Of a stretch of DNA of 64,000 nt, positions 55,584-64,000 are shown one piece after another. Location: contig CP082230.1 in the NCBI GenBank assembly GCA_019856515.1, positions 1,922,001 through 1,986,000 on the forward strand, read 5' to 3'. This DNA comes from Prolixibacteraceae bacterium. GTDB lineage: Bacteria > Bacteroidota > Bacteroidia > Bacteroidales > Prolixibacteraceae. The notes below the pieces were generated by a model that was not told the origin of the DNA, made no database searches, and saw only the letters and a list, made by a program, of their open reading frames with translations. A program made the translations under genes and the position numbers. Every line of letters starts with the position of its first letter. Within the stretch, counting starts at the first letter, position 1.

Positions 55584-56257
55584 GATTGATCTCTTTAGAA
55601 ACAACTAGCATGCCACACTCCTTGGGCTTTGGAATAAAATACTCCATTTATAGAAGTTTAATACGAATTACATTTAAATTGAGGGATAATCTCATTGCGA
55701 ATATATTTTGTTTTGACAAGGCAAAAGATAAAAGCATCACCTTGTCCATATTGATCTTCTTAAACAGAGAATATCAATATGAAACAAAAAAACATCCCAT
55801 TTTTTATTCACAGTATCTCTATCGCCCTATAGTAGCAACATGGGGATCCTATGAATTGTTTTTAATATCAGTTTATATTAACCCAACGACTCAATTTCGA
55901 TAAATGATTTTTAGCAAATATCATATAATCAATGACATATATTTTGTGTGATATCGTTATATTGACGTCGGGCTAATACTATATTTTCAGCACCTTGACA
56001 ATGATCAGTGTTTTATTCACAAAAGAAGTGTAATATCACGGTTCCGTAAGAATTTGTAGTAGTTTCGTCGGGGAAAGGGTACCATGATTTATGGTGAATT
56101 AAGGAGGAAAATCCCTCATGATTTAGATTGTATTGGATGATCTAAATTTCTTATTACATCAGTATAAGTACATGTCATTTGTTGATTATAAGATCGATTC
56201 ACAAAATAGTCGATTATTTTAAAACATATTTGCGAACACGATAAACCTACATTGTTT
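55584..56257. other. Gene-free AT-rich region upstream of cdd
   Basis: No conserved gene or RNA recognised. An open frame at 55586-55903 has no family features and unusual composition and is not called. A weak -7-like CATATTTG lies at 56225-56232. Confidence 0.4.
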
Positions 56258-56746
56258 ATGAAGATAGCGGAAAAAAAACTTCGATATAAGATTTACGAGA
56301 GTATAGAAGAGCTGCCGGAAAACTTACAACTTCTTTTAAAGAATGCTCGTAAAGAGACACAAAATGCATTTGCTCCTTATTCAAACTTTAAGGTTGGAGC
56401 AGCACTGCAATTAGAAAACCAAATGATCATTGGAGGGAACAATCAAGAAAATGCAGCCTTTCCATCAGGATTGTGTGCAGAAAGAACGGCTATTTTTTAT
56501 GCACAAAGTCAATATCCCAATGTACCAATTGATGCAATAGCCATCACTGCATTCTTTAAAGATAAAATTACAGACGAAACGATTAAGCCATGCGGGGCAT
56601 GCTGTCAAGTACTCTCAGAAGCAGAAAAAAGAGGGGGAAAGAATATGACTATCGTCTTGGATGGACAAAAACAGATTGAGGTAATTGAAGGAGTGAACAT
56701 GCTACTCCCCTTCCGATTTTCGGGAGAGGAGCTAAAACATCTCTAA
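56258..56746 (+). CDS. cdd: Cytidine deaminase
   Basis: 162 residues from the ATG at 56258 (an in-frame TTG lies 6 nt upstream). It deaminates cytidine and deoxycytidine to uridine forms. Zinc-site motifs are CAERTAIFYA, with the catalytic Glu, and PCGACCQVLSE, with the two other Cys ligands. YSNFKVGAALQLEN is the usual N-terminal signature. The stop overlaps the convergent pseudouridine synthase stop by 4 bp. Confidence 0.94.
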   Translation: MKIAEKKLRYKIYESIEELPENLQLLLKNARKETQNAFAPYSNFKVGAALQLENQMIIGGNNQENAAFPSGLCAERTAIFYAQSQYPNVPIDAIAITAFFKDKITDETIKPCGACCQVLSEAEKRGGKNMTIVLDGQKQIEVIEGVNMLLPFRFSGEELKHL

Positions 56747-57423
56747 TAATTCTTAGCAAAGAAGTTCCATACGGCATCATCAGGTGGTGTAGCCACAATA
56801 TTCACAGCCTCTTTTGTTACCGGGTGCATAAATGAAAGGTTGCGTGCATGTAAGTGTATTCCTCCATCGGGATTAGAACGAGAAGCGCCATATTTTAGAT
56901 CTCCTTTAATATGTAATCCAATGGCTGCCAGTTGTGCTCTAATCTGATGATGTCGTCCTGTATGTAGATCCACTTCAAGTAGGTGGTACTTAGTAGATGA
57001 TCCTAAATAGCGATACGTTAGCGCTGCCTTCTTTGCTTCTGGACGATCTTTTAAATAGGCATAGGACTTGTTCTGCTTGGTGTTACGTACCATAAAATGC
57101 TCTAGCCTTTGGGTAGATACTTCAGGCTTCTTATCTACAACCACCCAATAAGTCTTCTGCATATCTGACTTACTCTGGAACATCTTATTAAGGCGTGTCA
57201 ATGCTTTGGATGTTTTGGATAATAACAGGACACCAGAAGTAGGACGGTCTAAACGATGCGGCAAACCAAGGTAGACATTACCAGGTTTATTGTCTCGTTT
57301 CTTGATAAAAGCTTTAACCACATCCGTCATCGGAGAATCGCCCGTTTGGTCTCCTTGTACTATGGCACCCGAAGGTTTGTTGACTGCAATCAGATGATTG
57401 TCTTCAAATAGAATTGGATACAT
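56743..57423 (-). CDS. RNA pseudouridine synthase, RluA family
   Basis: 226 residues, without an S4 domain. It isomerises uridine to pseudouridine in rRNA or tRNA. The catalytic-Asp motif is GLPHRLDRPTSGVLLLSKT; LLEVDLHTGRHHQIRAQLAAIG and GDLKYGA follow. Target uridine is unknown. It overlaps cdd tail-to-tail and lies downstream of panB with a hairpin between. Confidence 0.92.
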   Translation of the reverse strand: MYPILFEDNHLIAVNKPSGAIVQGDQTGDSPMTDVVKAFIKKRDNKPGNVYLGLPHRLDRPTSGVLLLSKTSKALTRLNKMFQSKSDMQKTYWVVVDKKPEVSTQRLEHFMVRNTKQNKSYAYLKDRPEAKKAALTYRYLGSSTKYHLLEVDLHTGRHHQIRAQLAAIGLHIKGDLKYGASRSNPDGGIHLHARNLSFMHPVTKEAVNIVATPPDDAVWNFFAKNY

Positions 57424-57437
57424 ATCACATATAAAAG

Positions 57438-57463
57438 AACAATCAGGCAGATCGCCTGATTGT
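57438..57463 (-). terminator. Hairpin between panB and the pseudouridine synthase gene
   Basis: CAATCAGGC and GCCTGATTG pair perfectly around 5 nt; on the minus strand it is followed by TTCTTTTAT, 22 nt after the panB stop. Confidence 0.6.
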
Positions 57464-57484
57464 CATACTGTAACTACTTATAAT

Positions 57485-58300
57485 TTAATACTGTTCTCTT
57501 TCATTAGGGAAATCAACAGACTTTACATCAGAAACATAGTTTCCAACCGCTCCGATGATCTCAGCTCCAAGATTGTGATAACGACGTAAGAAACGAGGAG
57601 AGAACTCTTGTGTAATACCCAACATATCGTGTACTACCAATACTTGTCCATCTACTTCACTACCAGCACCAATACCAATCACAGGAATCTTCACTTTACT
57701 CGCTACTTTAGCTGCCAAACTTGCAGGAATTTTCTCTAAAACCAAAGCATAACAACCTGCCTCTTCAAGAAGTCTTGCATCATCAATTAGCTTTTCAGCT
57801 TCTTCATCCTGTTTAGCACGCACCGTATATGTTCCATACTTATGAATCGACTGAGGCATCAGACCTAAGTGACCCATTACAGGAATACCAGCACACAAAA
57901 TACGCTTTACAGATTCTATAACCTCTTCTCCACCTTCCATCTTTACAGAGTCGGCATGCGTCTCTTTCATAATACGAATAGCAGATGAAAGCGCCTCTTT
58001 AGAGTTTCCTTGGTAAGAACCAAAAGGAAGATCCACTACGACATGTGCACGGTTCACTGCTTTAACAACAGAGCTTCCGTGGTAGATCATTTGATCAAGA
58101 GTGATAGGTAGTGTCGTTTCGTTACCCGCCATTACGTTTGATGCAGAGTCCCCAACCAAAATGACATCGATACCAGCTTGATCAACCAATTTTGCAATAC
58201 TATAATCATATGCGGTTAGCATTGCAATCTTTTCCCCTTTAAGCTTCATCTCTGAAAGCACGTGGGTTGTAACCTTTTTTACCTCTCTATGTACAGACAT
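57485..58300 (-). CDS. panB: 3-methyl-2-oxobutanoate hydroxymethyltransferase
   Basis: 271 residues. It adds a hydroxymethyl group from methylenetetrahydrofolate to 2-oxoisovalerate in pantothenate synthesis. Motifs: [33 protein letters not shown] (metal-binding Asp), [21 protein letters not shown] and [24 protein letters not shown]. Complete and ordinary in length. Confidence 0.95.
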   Translation of the reverse strand: MSVHREVKKVTTHVLSEMKLKGEKIAMLTAYDYSIAKLVDQAGIDVILVGDSASNVMAGNETTLPITLDQMIYHGSSVVKAVNRAHVVVDLPFGSYQGNSKEALSSAIRIMKETHADSVKMEGGEEVIESVKRILCAGIPVMGHLGLMPQSIHKYGTYTVRAKQDEEAEKLIDDARLLEEAGCYALVLEKIPASLAAKVASKVKIPVIGIGAGSEVDGQVLVVHDMLGITQEFSPRFLRRYHNLGAEIIGAVGNYVSDVKSVDFPNEREQY

Positions 58301-58404
58301 TACCTTTATTTATTGATAGAATATCTGCAAAATTATGAAATAAGATTTTATTCCACACCATAAATAAGGGTCATTTATTGAGATAAAATATAATGGGGAT
58401 GCTG

Positions 58405-58503
58405 ACATTATGCACAAAATTGACATAAAATAGTCATTTTGACACACTGTCATGTGCTATTTTCAGGGGAGTGTTAAAACATTACATGACAATTTTGCAT
58501 ATT
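58405..58503. promoter_or_regulatory. Inverted-repeat-rich control region upstream of dnaK
   Basis: Within the 370-bp region before dnaK, ATGCACAAAATTGACATAA (58408 on) and ACATGACAATTTTGCAT (58484-58500) are imperfect inverted copies; TGTCATGT (58448-58455) and ACATGACA (58484-58491) are perfect ones; TGACA-CAC-TGTCA lies at 58440-58452. No CIRCE sequence is seen. A regulatory role is inference. Confidence 0.4.
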
Positions 58504-58670
58504 TATCGCCGTATTTGATTTTGGCACACCATTTGATATTTAACCTATCGAAAGCGCGAATAAAAGACATTCCAAATGCTAACAGGAAGATATTAATTAT
58601 TAACGCGCATTGCTAAACACTAGTAGAAAGCAATAAATTTTTATTACGAATAAATTAAAAATTAGATATA

Positions 58671-60572
58671 ATGGGAAAGATTATTGGTATTGACTTAGGA
58701 ACAACAAACTCGTGTGTTTCTGTAATGGAAGGAAATGAACCAGTTGTAATCATTAACAACGAAGGTAAAAGAACTACTCCTTCTGTAGTCGCTTTTGTAG
58801 AAAATGGTGAAAGAAAAATTGGTGATCCAGCAAAACGTCAAGCAATCACTAATCCAGAAAAAACTATCTTCTCTATCAAACGTTTCATGGGTGAAACTTT
58901 CGATCAAGTAGCGAAAGAGATCAAAAGAGTACCTTATCACGTTGTTAAAGGAGAAAATAACACACCTCGTGTACAAATTGACGACCGTAAATATTCTCCA
59001 CAGGAGATCTCAGCAATCACTCTTCAGAAAATGAAGAAAACAGCTGAAGACTATCTAGGACAAGAAGTTTCGGAAGCAGTTATTACAGTACCTGCATACT
59101 TTAATGATGCTCAACGTCAAGCAACAAAAGAGGCAGGAGAAATTGCAGGATTGAAAGTACGTCGTATTATCAATGAGCCTACAGCAGCAGCACTTGCTTA
59201 TGGTTTGGATAAGAAAGACGAAGATATGAAGATTGCGGTATTCGACCTTGGTGGTGGTACATTTGATGTATCTATCCTAGAATTGGGTGACGGAGTATTC
59301 GAAGTAAAATCAACTGACGGTGATACTCACCTTGGTGGAGATGACTTTGATGATGTAATTATCAATTGGTTAGCAGATGAATTCCAAAAAGATAAAGGAG
59401 TTGATCTACGCAAAGATCCAATGGCACACCAACGTTTGAAGGAAGCTGCAGAGAAAGCAAAGATTGAATTGTCTAGTGGAACTTCTACTGAGATCAATTT
59501 ACCATATATCTTCCAATTGGACAACATGCCACAACACTTGGTTAAGACACTTACACGTGCACAATTCGAGCAGTTGGCTGATGATCTAATTAGAAGAACT
59601 CTAGTTCCTTGTGAGAATGCACTTAAAAATGCAGGACTAAGCTCATCTGATATTGATGAAGTTATTCTAGTAGGTGGATCGACTCGTATCCCAGCTATCG
59701 TGGATAAAGTAAAAGCTTTCTTCGGCAAGTCACCTTCAAAAGGAGTTAACCCTGATGAAGTTGTAGCTGTAGGTGCTGCAATCCAAGGTGGTGTATTAAC
59801 TGGAGAGGTAAAAGATGTACTTCTACTAGACGTTACACCTCTTTCTCTAGGTATTGAGACAATGGGTAGTGTGATGACTAAATTGATTGAAGCGAATACT
59901 ACGATTCCTACAAAGAAATCACAAGTATTCTCAACAGCCGCAGACAACCAACCAGCAGTAGATATCCATGTATTGCAAGGTGAGCGTTCTATGGCAACTG
60001 ATAACAAAACAATTGGTCGTTTCCAATTGGCTGACATTCCACCAGCACGTCGCGGTGAGCCACAAATTGAAGTAACATTCGATATTGATGCTAACGGTAT
60101 CCTTCACGTATCTGCAAAAGATAAAGCAACAGGAAAAGAGCAATCGATCAAAATCGAAGCTTCTTCTGGTCTTAGCGATGAGGAGATCCAACGTATGAAG
60201 GACGAAGCAGAAGCTAATGCTGAATCTGACAAACTTGCGAAAGAGAAGATCGACAAGATCAACCAAGCAGATAGCATGATTTTCCAAACGGAGAAGCAGT
60301 TAAAAGAGTTTGGTGATAAACTTCCTGCAGATAAGAAAGCGCCTATCGAAGCAGCTCTTGAGAAGCTTAAAGAAGCGCATAAAGCAGAAGATGTACCAGC
60401 AATTGACGCAGCTACTGAAGAGCTTAACACTGTATTCCAAGCAGCATCTCAAGAGATGTATAATGCAGGGGCAGGACAAGAATCACAAGGTGGTGCTCAA
60501 CAACAAGCACAACCAAACCAAGGTGGTAAAGATGATGAAGTAACTGATGTTGACTTCGAAGAAGTCAAATAG
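58671..60572 (+). CDS. dnaK: Molecular chaperone DnaK (Hsp70)
   Basis: 633 residues. It binds unfolded proteins in an ATP-dependent cycle with DnaJ and GrpE. Nucleotide-binding domain signatures: [34 protein letters not shown] and [14 protein letters not shown]. The interdomain linker is [16 protein letters not shown]. The C-terminal tail is Gly/Gln-rich and ends TDVDFEEVK. It is transcribed alone with its own terminator, while grpE-dnaJ is a separate operon about 46 kb away in this window. Confidence 0.97.
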   Translation: MGKIIGIDLGTTNSCVSVMEGNEPVVIINNEGKRTTPSVVAFVENGERKIGDPAKRQAITNPEKTIFSIKRFMGETFDQVAKEIKRVPYHVVKGENNTPRVQIDDRKYSPQEISAITLQKMKKTAEDYLGQEVSEAVITVPAYFNDAQRQATKEAGEIAGLKVRRIINEPTAAALAYGLDKKDEDMKIAVFDLGGGTFDVSILELGDGVFEVKSTDGDTHLGGDDFDDVIINWLADEFQKDKGVDLRKDPMAHQRLKEAAEKAKIELSSGTSTEINLPYIFQLDNMPQHLVKTLTRAQFEQLADDLIRRTLVPCENALKNAGLSSSDIDEVILVGGSTRIPAIVDKVKAFFGKSPSKGVNPDEVVAVGAAIQGGVLTGEVKDVLLLDVTPLSLGIETMGSVMTKLIEANTTIPTKKSQVFSTAADNQPAVDIHVLQGERSMATDNKTIGRFQLADIPPARRGEPQIEVTFDIDANGILHVSAKDKATGKEQSIKIEASSGLSDEEIQRMKDEAEANAESDKLAKEKIDKINQADSMIFQTEKQLKEFGDKLPADKKAPIEAALEKLKEAHKAEDVPAIDAATEELNTVFQAASQEMYNAGAGQESQGGAQQQAQPNQGGKDDEVTDVDFEEVK

Positions 60573-60604
60573 GAAGCTAATTTCAAAATAGCTAAATATA
60601 CTCA

Positions 60605-60643
60605 AACCCCAGTAAAACAGTGTTTTACTGGGGTTTACTTTTT
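60605..60643 (+). terminator. Terminator of dnaK
   Basis: ACCCCAGTAAAACA pairs with TGTTTTACTGGGGT, then TTACTTTTTT. Confidence 0.93.
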
Positions 60644-60663
60644 TATTCAGTTTTAATTTTAAG

Positions 60664-60694
60664 TTGACTTTCTCTGATTTGTGGGCTATATTTG
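60664..60694 (+). promoter_or_regulatory. Consensus promoter before the integrase fragment
   Basis: TTG (60664-60666), 20 nt, then TATATTTG (60687-60694). Just downstream are GTACCATGCTAGTAC and GCGCAC-N14-GTGCGC, inverted repeats that could bind a regulator. Confidence 0.6.
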
Positions 60695-60792
60695 TACCAT
60701 GCTAGTACCGCGCACTAATTGATGATAATGTGCGCTCTAATCGGTCTTATTCATGCTTATTTAAAATGACGTAATAAATCACTGGGAATACG

Positions 60793-61569
60793 ATGGGAAA
60801 AAGCAATGTGGAAAAGCCTTTTGAAGCCAAAACTGTAGCCACTCGCTTCTGTAGCCCTTACTGCACAAATAAATCAGGAAGAAAAAGAAAAAAACAAGCG
60901 AAAGAAGCGGAACTAAAACAAACATTGCTTGAAAAATCCATTGATAAAATCGCAGATGATCGAAAAGAGTGGTATATTTATTTGGAAAGTTATCCGGTAT
61001 TTGTTCCAGGTAAAATAAAACCCAAACGAATTCGAGAGTACCTCAACAGAGGTGTTACTACCGTTGAATGGGATAAAAAAAGAACTGCCCGAACCAATTC
61101 GAATGGTGAAAAAACATACAAACCCAAACGCAATGATAATGGTATAATTGTTTGCCGCAATGAAATTGATACAGAAAGCATATTGTTTGCAGATGGTGTT
61201 CGAAAACTACGTCAACGCGAATATGATCATGCTGATTTATATAATGAGACAGAAAGCGAGAAAGCAGAACATAGAGAAAAATCACAATATAATTTCATTG
61301 AATATTTTGAGAAATTAATTTTTAAACGTCATGCCAATAGGTCAAAATCCATTCAAGTCAATTGGCAGCGCACCAATGAACTTCTAAAGATATTTGCCGG
61401 AGAAATAATTTTGTTTTCACAATTAAATATTGCGACAGCTGAAGATTTTAAACTCTTCCTTTTTTCAGCTCCAATGGGAGGCAATAAAAAAGGAACTATT
61501 TCTCACAATACTACTGCAACCTATTACTCAATTTTTAAATCAGCCCTTAAACAGGGAAATTGCATTTAA
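60793..61569 (+). pseudogene. Tyrosine-type integrase fragment, truncated by an IS
   Basis: 258 residues. The N-terminus resembles a zinc-knuckle remnant (KPFEAKTVATRFCSPYC), lacking the usual first CxxC. Residues ~55-150 look like an arm-binding domain and ~165-250 like a SAM-like core-binding domain (NFIEYFEKLIFKRHANRSKS, WQRTNELLKIFAGEI, TYYSIFKSALKQ). The catalytic domain with the R-H-R-Y residues is absent: after KSALKQ the frame runs into GNCI and a stop. The ISAs1-type element begins at that point. It marks a former integrative element. Confidence 0.75.
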
Positions 61570-61603
61570 GATTTTAAATTAATCTCGTTATATTTGTCTA
61601 TTC

Positions 61604-61629
61604 GAATAAGACTTCATTTGGTCTTATTC
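61604..61629 (+). promoter_or_regulatory. Perfect hairpin in the IS leader
   Basis: GAATAAGAC-8 nt-GTCTTATTC lies 23 nt upstream of the transposase start and just after a -7-like TATATTTG (61589-61596). Such leader hairpins can limit transposase translation from outside transcripts. Confidence 0.5.
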
Positions 61630-61651
61630 TATATTAATTGCTTCGAGGGAG

Positions 61652-62848
61652 ATGTCCCTTTCTAAAAAAAACATGAATCTAGCACTAGGAAATAACTATG
61701 ATAACCAATTTACTAAATACTTCCTTCCTTTAGAAGATCCAAGACGAACACAAAAAGGTAATTTTATGTATCCACTCGTAGAAGTATTATTTCTTTCACT
61801 ATCAGCCGTACTATGTGGTTTTCAGACCAATGATGATATTCAACAATTTGGCGAACTTAAGATTGACTGGCTTAGAAAATTTTACCCATTTACAGAAGGA
61901 ATTCCTTCACATGACACAATAGGTAGGGTATTTAGGCACCTTAATCCAACACTCTTTAATGAGTGTTTTATTCAATGGGTGTCTAGTCTAACAGAACTCA
62001 CTTCAGGACAAGTAATAGGTATAGATGGAAAAACTATAAAAGGTTCAGCTAATGCTAAGAAGAATGCCATTCATGTCGTATCAGCCTTTGCTTCAATGAA
62101 TGGTTTATGTATAGGTCAAGTAACCACAGCGAAGAAAAGCAACGAAATAATTGCCATACCTGAGCTACTAGGTCTTATAACCATCAAGGGGATGATTGTT
62201 ACTATAGATGCCATGGGATGTCAACTAGATATTGCTAAAAAGATCATCGAGAACCAAGGAGACTATATTCTGCAAGTAAAAGGCAATCAAGAGAAAACAA
62301 AAGAAGAGATTGAGATTCAATTCAATACGGATCTTGTTTGCGACTCTAATATGGTCGAAGAATATGGTCATGGAAGGGCCGAAACACGTATTTGTGAGAT
62401 AATAAAAGACATTGAAGATATTCCAGTGTTGTCTAAGTGGACTGAAATTAAAAGCCTAATTAGAATCACGACACAGGTATTTGAACCATCAATGCAGAAA
62501 GAAAGAGCAGAAGTCCGTTATTATATTTCATCCTTAAATACTACAGCTGAGAAGTTTAATCAATTCATTCGTTCCCATTGGGCAATAGAAAACAATCTAC
62601 ATTGGACATTGGATGTCACTTTTAATGAAGACAAACAGCAACGTAAGAAAAATCATGCTGCTGAGAATATGAATATGCTTTGTAAGATGGCTTTAAACAT
62701 ATTAAAGTTGGATAAAGACAACAAAAAGTCAATGAAGTGGAAGAAAAATAGAGCTATTTGTATTGATGAATATAGAGAAAAACTAATGTCGCTTATACAC
62801 TCTCCTGTAAAGCTTATACCCGAACGGGTATCGTCTTTGCAATTTTAG
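61652..62848 (+). CDS. ISAs1 family transposase
   Basis: 398 residues, full length. The N-terminal DUF4372-like part LPLEDPRRTQKGNFMYPLVEVLFL and IPSHDTIGRVFRHLNP are typical of H-repeat/ISAs1 proteins. DDE-type catalytic segments: VIGIDGKTIKGS (first Asp), IVTIDAMGCQLDIAKKII (second Asp) and HWAIENNLHWTLDVTFNEDK (Glu in the Y/H-x-x-E region). The frame is intact, so it may be active. It interrupts an integrase gene. Confidence 0.92.
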   Translation: MSLSKKNMNLALGNNYDNQFTKYFLPLEDPRRTQKGNFMYPLVEVLFLSLSAVLCGFQTNDDIQQFGELKIDWLRKFYPFTEGIPSHDTIGRVFRHLNPTLFNECFIQWVSSLTELTSGQVIGIDGKTIKGSANAKKNAIHVVSAFASMNGLCIGQVTTAKKSNEIIAIPELLGLITIKGMIVTIDAMGCQLDIAKKIIENQGDYILQVKGNQEKTKEEIEIQFNTDLVCDSNMVEEYGHGRAETRICEIIKDIEDIPVLSKWTEIKSLIRITTQVFEPSMQKERAEVRYYISSLNTTAEKFNQFIRSHWAIENNLHWTLDVTFNEDKQQRKKNHAAENMNMLCKMALNILKLDKDNKKSMKWKKNRAICIDEYREKLMSLIHSPVKLIPERVSSLQF

Positions 62849-62850
62849 AA

Positions 62851-63270
62851 GCCCCGATCTAAAGACCAGTGGAATTCAAAGCTACTAATATAAGTTTGAA
62901 ACTATTAAGCAATGAATGAGGTTTACTGTTGAGATCATTCAATAATGGGTATATGATCCTTTCCCATACTACTGCTTACAAGGAGGGGTTAAAAGATGCA
63001 ATGACCAATAGAAATTATGACAGTACATGGCAGGTATCATGCAACAATCCAAGGTGAAACGCTATAATATATGACTTTCAATTATTACTATCATAGTGTC
63101 AGTACTTCTTAAAAAAAAATTGCTTTATATGCTTTCTGTTCATTTCCATAAATGTCTGCATATTTAATTTCAACGTTTAACACACTCAAGTGTTTCTTAA
63201 TATTGTTAGTTAAAACGACATCAGAAGAAGAATGTATTTCATTATTGGAAAAAGAAAACCAAACAAAATC
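62851..63270. other. Intergenic region after the ISAs1-type IS
   Basis: No gene, RNA or repeat recognised in about 420 bp. Confidence 0.45.
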
Positions 63271-63639
63271 TTAATTGCTAGAAATTATTGATTCAGATCC
63301 AAAATGAGCTACATGAAAAGACTGATCTTCAATTCCTGACAATAAACACAAGCCATCCATAAATTGATACATATTGAGTAGACTTCCTTCACAATCAATA
63401 AATTTCACAGACTTTATATAAGCGGGACCAAGTCCTTTATTTTTAAAACTAATTTTAATTTCATGACTCGCATCAAAAATTGAAAGCTCTATTTTAGGCT
63501 CTACAAGTTTAATATTATGCGTGTTTTGCTTTTGTGAAACCACAAGCTGAAAGACACTTACAAACAATGCAATTGCTGATATTGTTATTGGTAATATTAT
63601 TATAAATGGGTTCTTAACCAGTAACGTTTCCTTTGACAT
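63271..63639 (-). CDS. Small membrane-anchored hypothetical protein
   Basis: 122 residues. A single N-terminal transmembrane helix (about residues 12-34, FIIILPITISAIALFVSVFQLVV) is followed by a beta-rich domain (LVEPKIELSIFDASHEIKISFKNKGLGPAYIKSVKF), a pattern common in small bacterial membrane proteins of accessory regions. No family was recognised. It follows the metallopeptidase gene by about 40 nt in the same direction. Confidence 0.6.
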   Translation of the reverse strand: MSKETLLVKNPFIIILPITISAIALFVSVFQLVVSQKQNTHNIKLVEPKIELSIFDASHEIKISFKNKGLGPAYIKSVKFIDCEGSLLNMYQFMDGLCLLSGIEDQSFHVAHFGSESIISSN

Positions 63640-63679
63640 AGATTATTATTAATAAATGACTTACATCTTGATTTTTTCA

Positions 63680-64000
63680 TCAAACCAACAATTTTTCCAA
63701 TCGATCTTTAGTTGTTCTCCAGTCAGGGTATTGTTTATCCAATAATTTATAAAACTCGGTACTATGGTTCAAGTGAGCCAGGTGACACAATTCGTGAATG
63801 ATGACATACTCAATGCATTTTTTAGGTGCTTTTATGAGTTCAAGATTGAGATGTATCTGACCTCTTTTATCACAACTCCCCCAACGTTTATCCATCCACC
63901 TGTACTTGAGCACAGGTTCCCCAGTGTAAAATTGTTTTGAAAATGGGATACATTCTTCAAACAGTTTCTGAAAATGAGAGTCTGCTTTGTTCTTGTACCA
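63680..64000 (-). CDS. YgjP-like (DUF45/M48-type) metallopeptidase, 5' end outside window
   Basis: 107 C-terminal residues are visible; the frame stays open to base 64000. The zinc-protease motif is YVIIHELCHLAHLNHS (HExxH), preceded by KYRWMDKRWGSCDKRGQIHLN, the YgjP/SprT-like signature. A start within the window is unlikely because conserved residues (HFQKLFEECIPFSKQFY) lie upstream in frame. These proteins are often encoded beside type I restriction-modification genes, which may lie just beyond the window edge. Confidence 0.85.
   Translation of the reverse strand, partial: WYKNKADSHFQKLFEECIPFSKQFYTGEPVLKYRWMDKRWGSCDKRGQIHLNLELIKAPKKCIEYVIIHELCHLAHLNHSTEFYKLLDKQYPDWRTTKDRLEKLLV

Larger units (their letters stand above)
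61557..62850 (+). mobile_element. ISAs1-family insertion sequence (ends approximate)
   Basis: The left limit is where the integrase frame breaks. AAATTGCA (61557-61564) and its inverse TGCAATTT (62838-62845) are the only terminal inverted match I could see, so the true ends may differ by several bases. No target duplication was found. It includes the transposase and a hairpin at its left side. The integrase does not resume after it, so adjacent DNA was probably deleted. Confidence 0.6.

Noticed and set aside
55586..55903. 105-residue open frame on the plus strand
   Set aside because: Starts opposite the N-terminus of the leftward gene and has no recognisable domain; probably chance in AT-rich DNA.
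59327..60037. 236-residue antisense frame over dnaK
   Set aside because: Shadow of a highly expressed, codon-biased gene; dnaK on the plus strand is certain.

Overview
The window is AT-rich chromosomal DNA from a member of the Bacteroidota, most likely class Bacteroidia and possibly a marine lineage such as Marinilabiliales (the order is inference). Supporting signs are a type IX secretion C-terminal sorting domain, a DUF4290 protein directly upstream of murA, an EF-G2-type elongation factor, promoters of the TTTG-N17-20-TAnnTTTG type, A-rich leaders with little Shine-Dalgarno signal, and a CSPTR-type sulfatase. No tRNA, rRNA or CRISPR array was recognised by eye.

Layout. 1-925 is the 3' part of an EF-G-like gene. 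1002-2345 is an intact ISL3-family insertion sequence with an exact 8-bp target duplication. 2530-6649 holds a beta-helix-like exported protein, a double-CDGSH iron-sulfur protein and a T9SS cargo protein. 6904-13699 is a rightward run: uvrD/pcrA helicase, DUF4290, murA (Asp in place of the catalytic Cys), a TlpA-like thioredoxin, grpE and dnaJ. 13761-20256 runs leftward: a small unknown protein and an ECF-like sigma factor, lepB, dapB, then three envelope genes. 20535-21977 is a beta-barrel/SPOR protein. 22243-27460 runs leftward: THUMP methyltransferase, serine acetyltransferase, a nicotinamide riboside kinase/PnuC pair and a CtpA protease. Then come an Lrp regulator, rlmB, an ABC-F ATPase, two envelope genes and rlmD.

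35559-37566 is a two-gene RloA/RloB (AbiL-like) module, a probable phage-defence pair. It borders a 2.1-kb gene-free island (37567-39714) filled with dispersed repeats, including a ~200-bp imperfect palindrome. After it come pncB and a degenerate D-threonine-aldolase-like protein, a sulfatase, nagB, lrgB/lrgA and gltD/gltB. 53305-54234 is a decayed ISL3-type element that shares a ~148-bp repeat with the island. The end holds an exported/membrane protein, cdd, an RluA-type pseudouridine synthase, panB, dnaK, an integrase fragment cut off by an ISAs1-type IS, and a partial YgjP-like metallopeptidase.

Most genes are housekeeping: translation, chaperones, cell wall, NAD and ammonia assimilation. 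The accessory material is concentrated at 1.0-2.3 kb, 35.5-39.7 kb, 53.3-54.2 kb and 60.8-64.0 kb. The most unusual items are the repeat island beside RloAB, the pseudoenzyme paired with pncB, the perfect inverted repeat with a 9-nt spacer in front of grpE-dnaJ, and the CDGSH/beta-helix pair.
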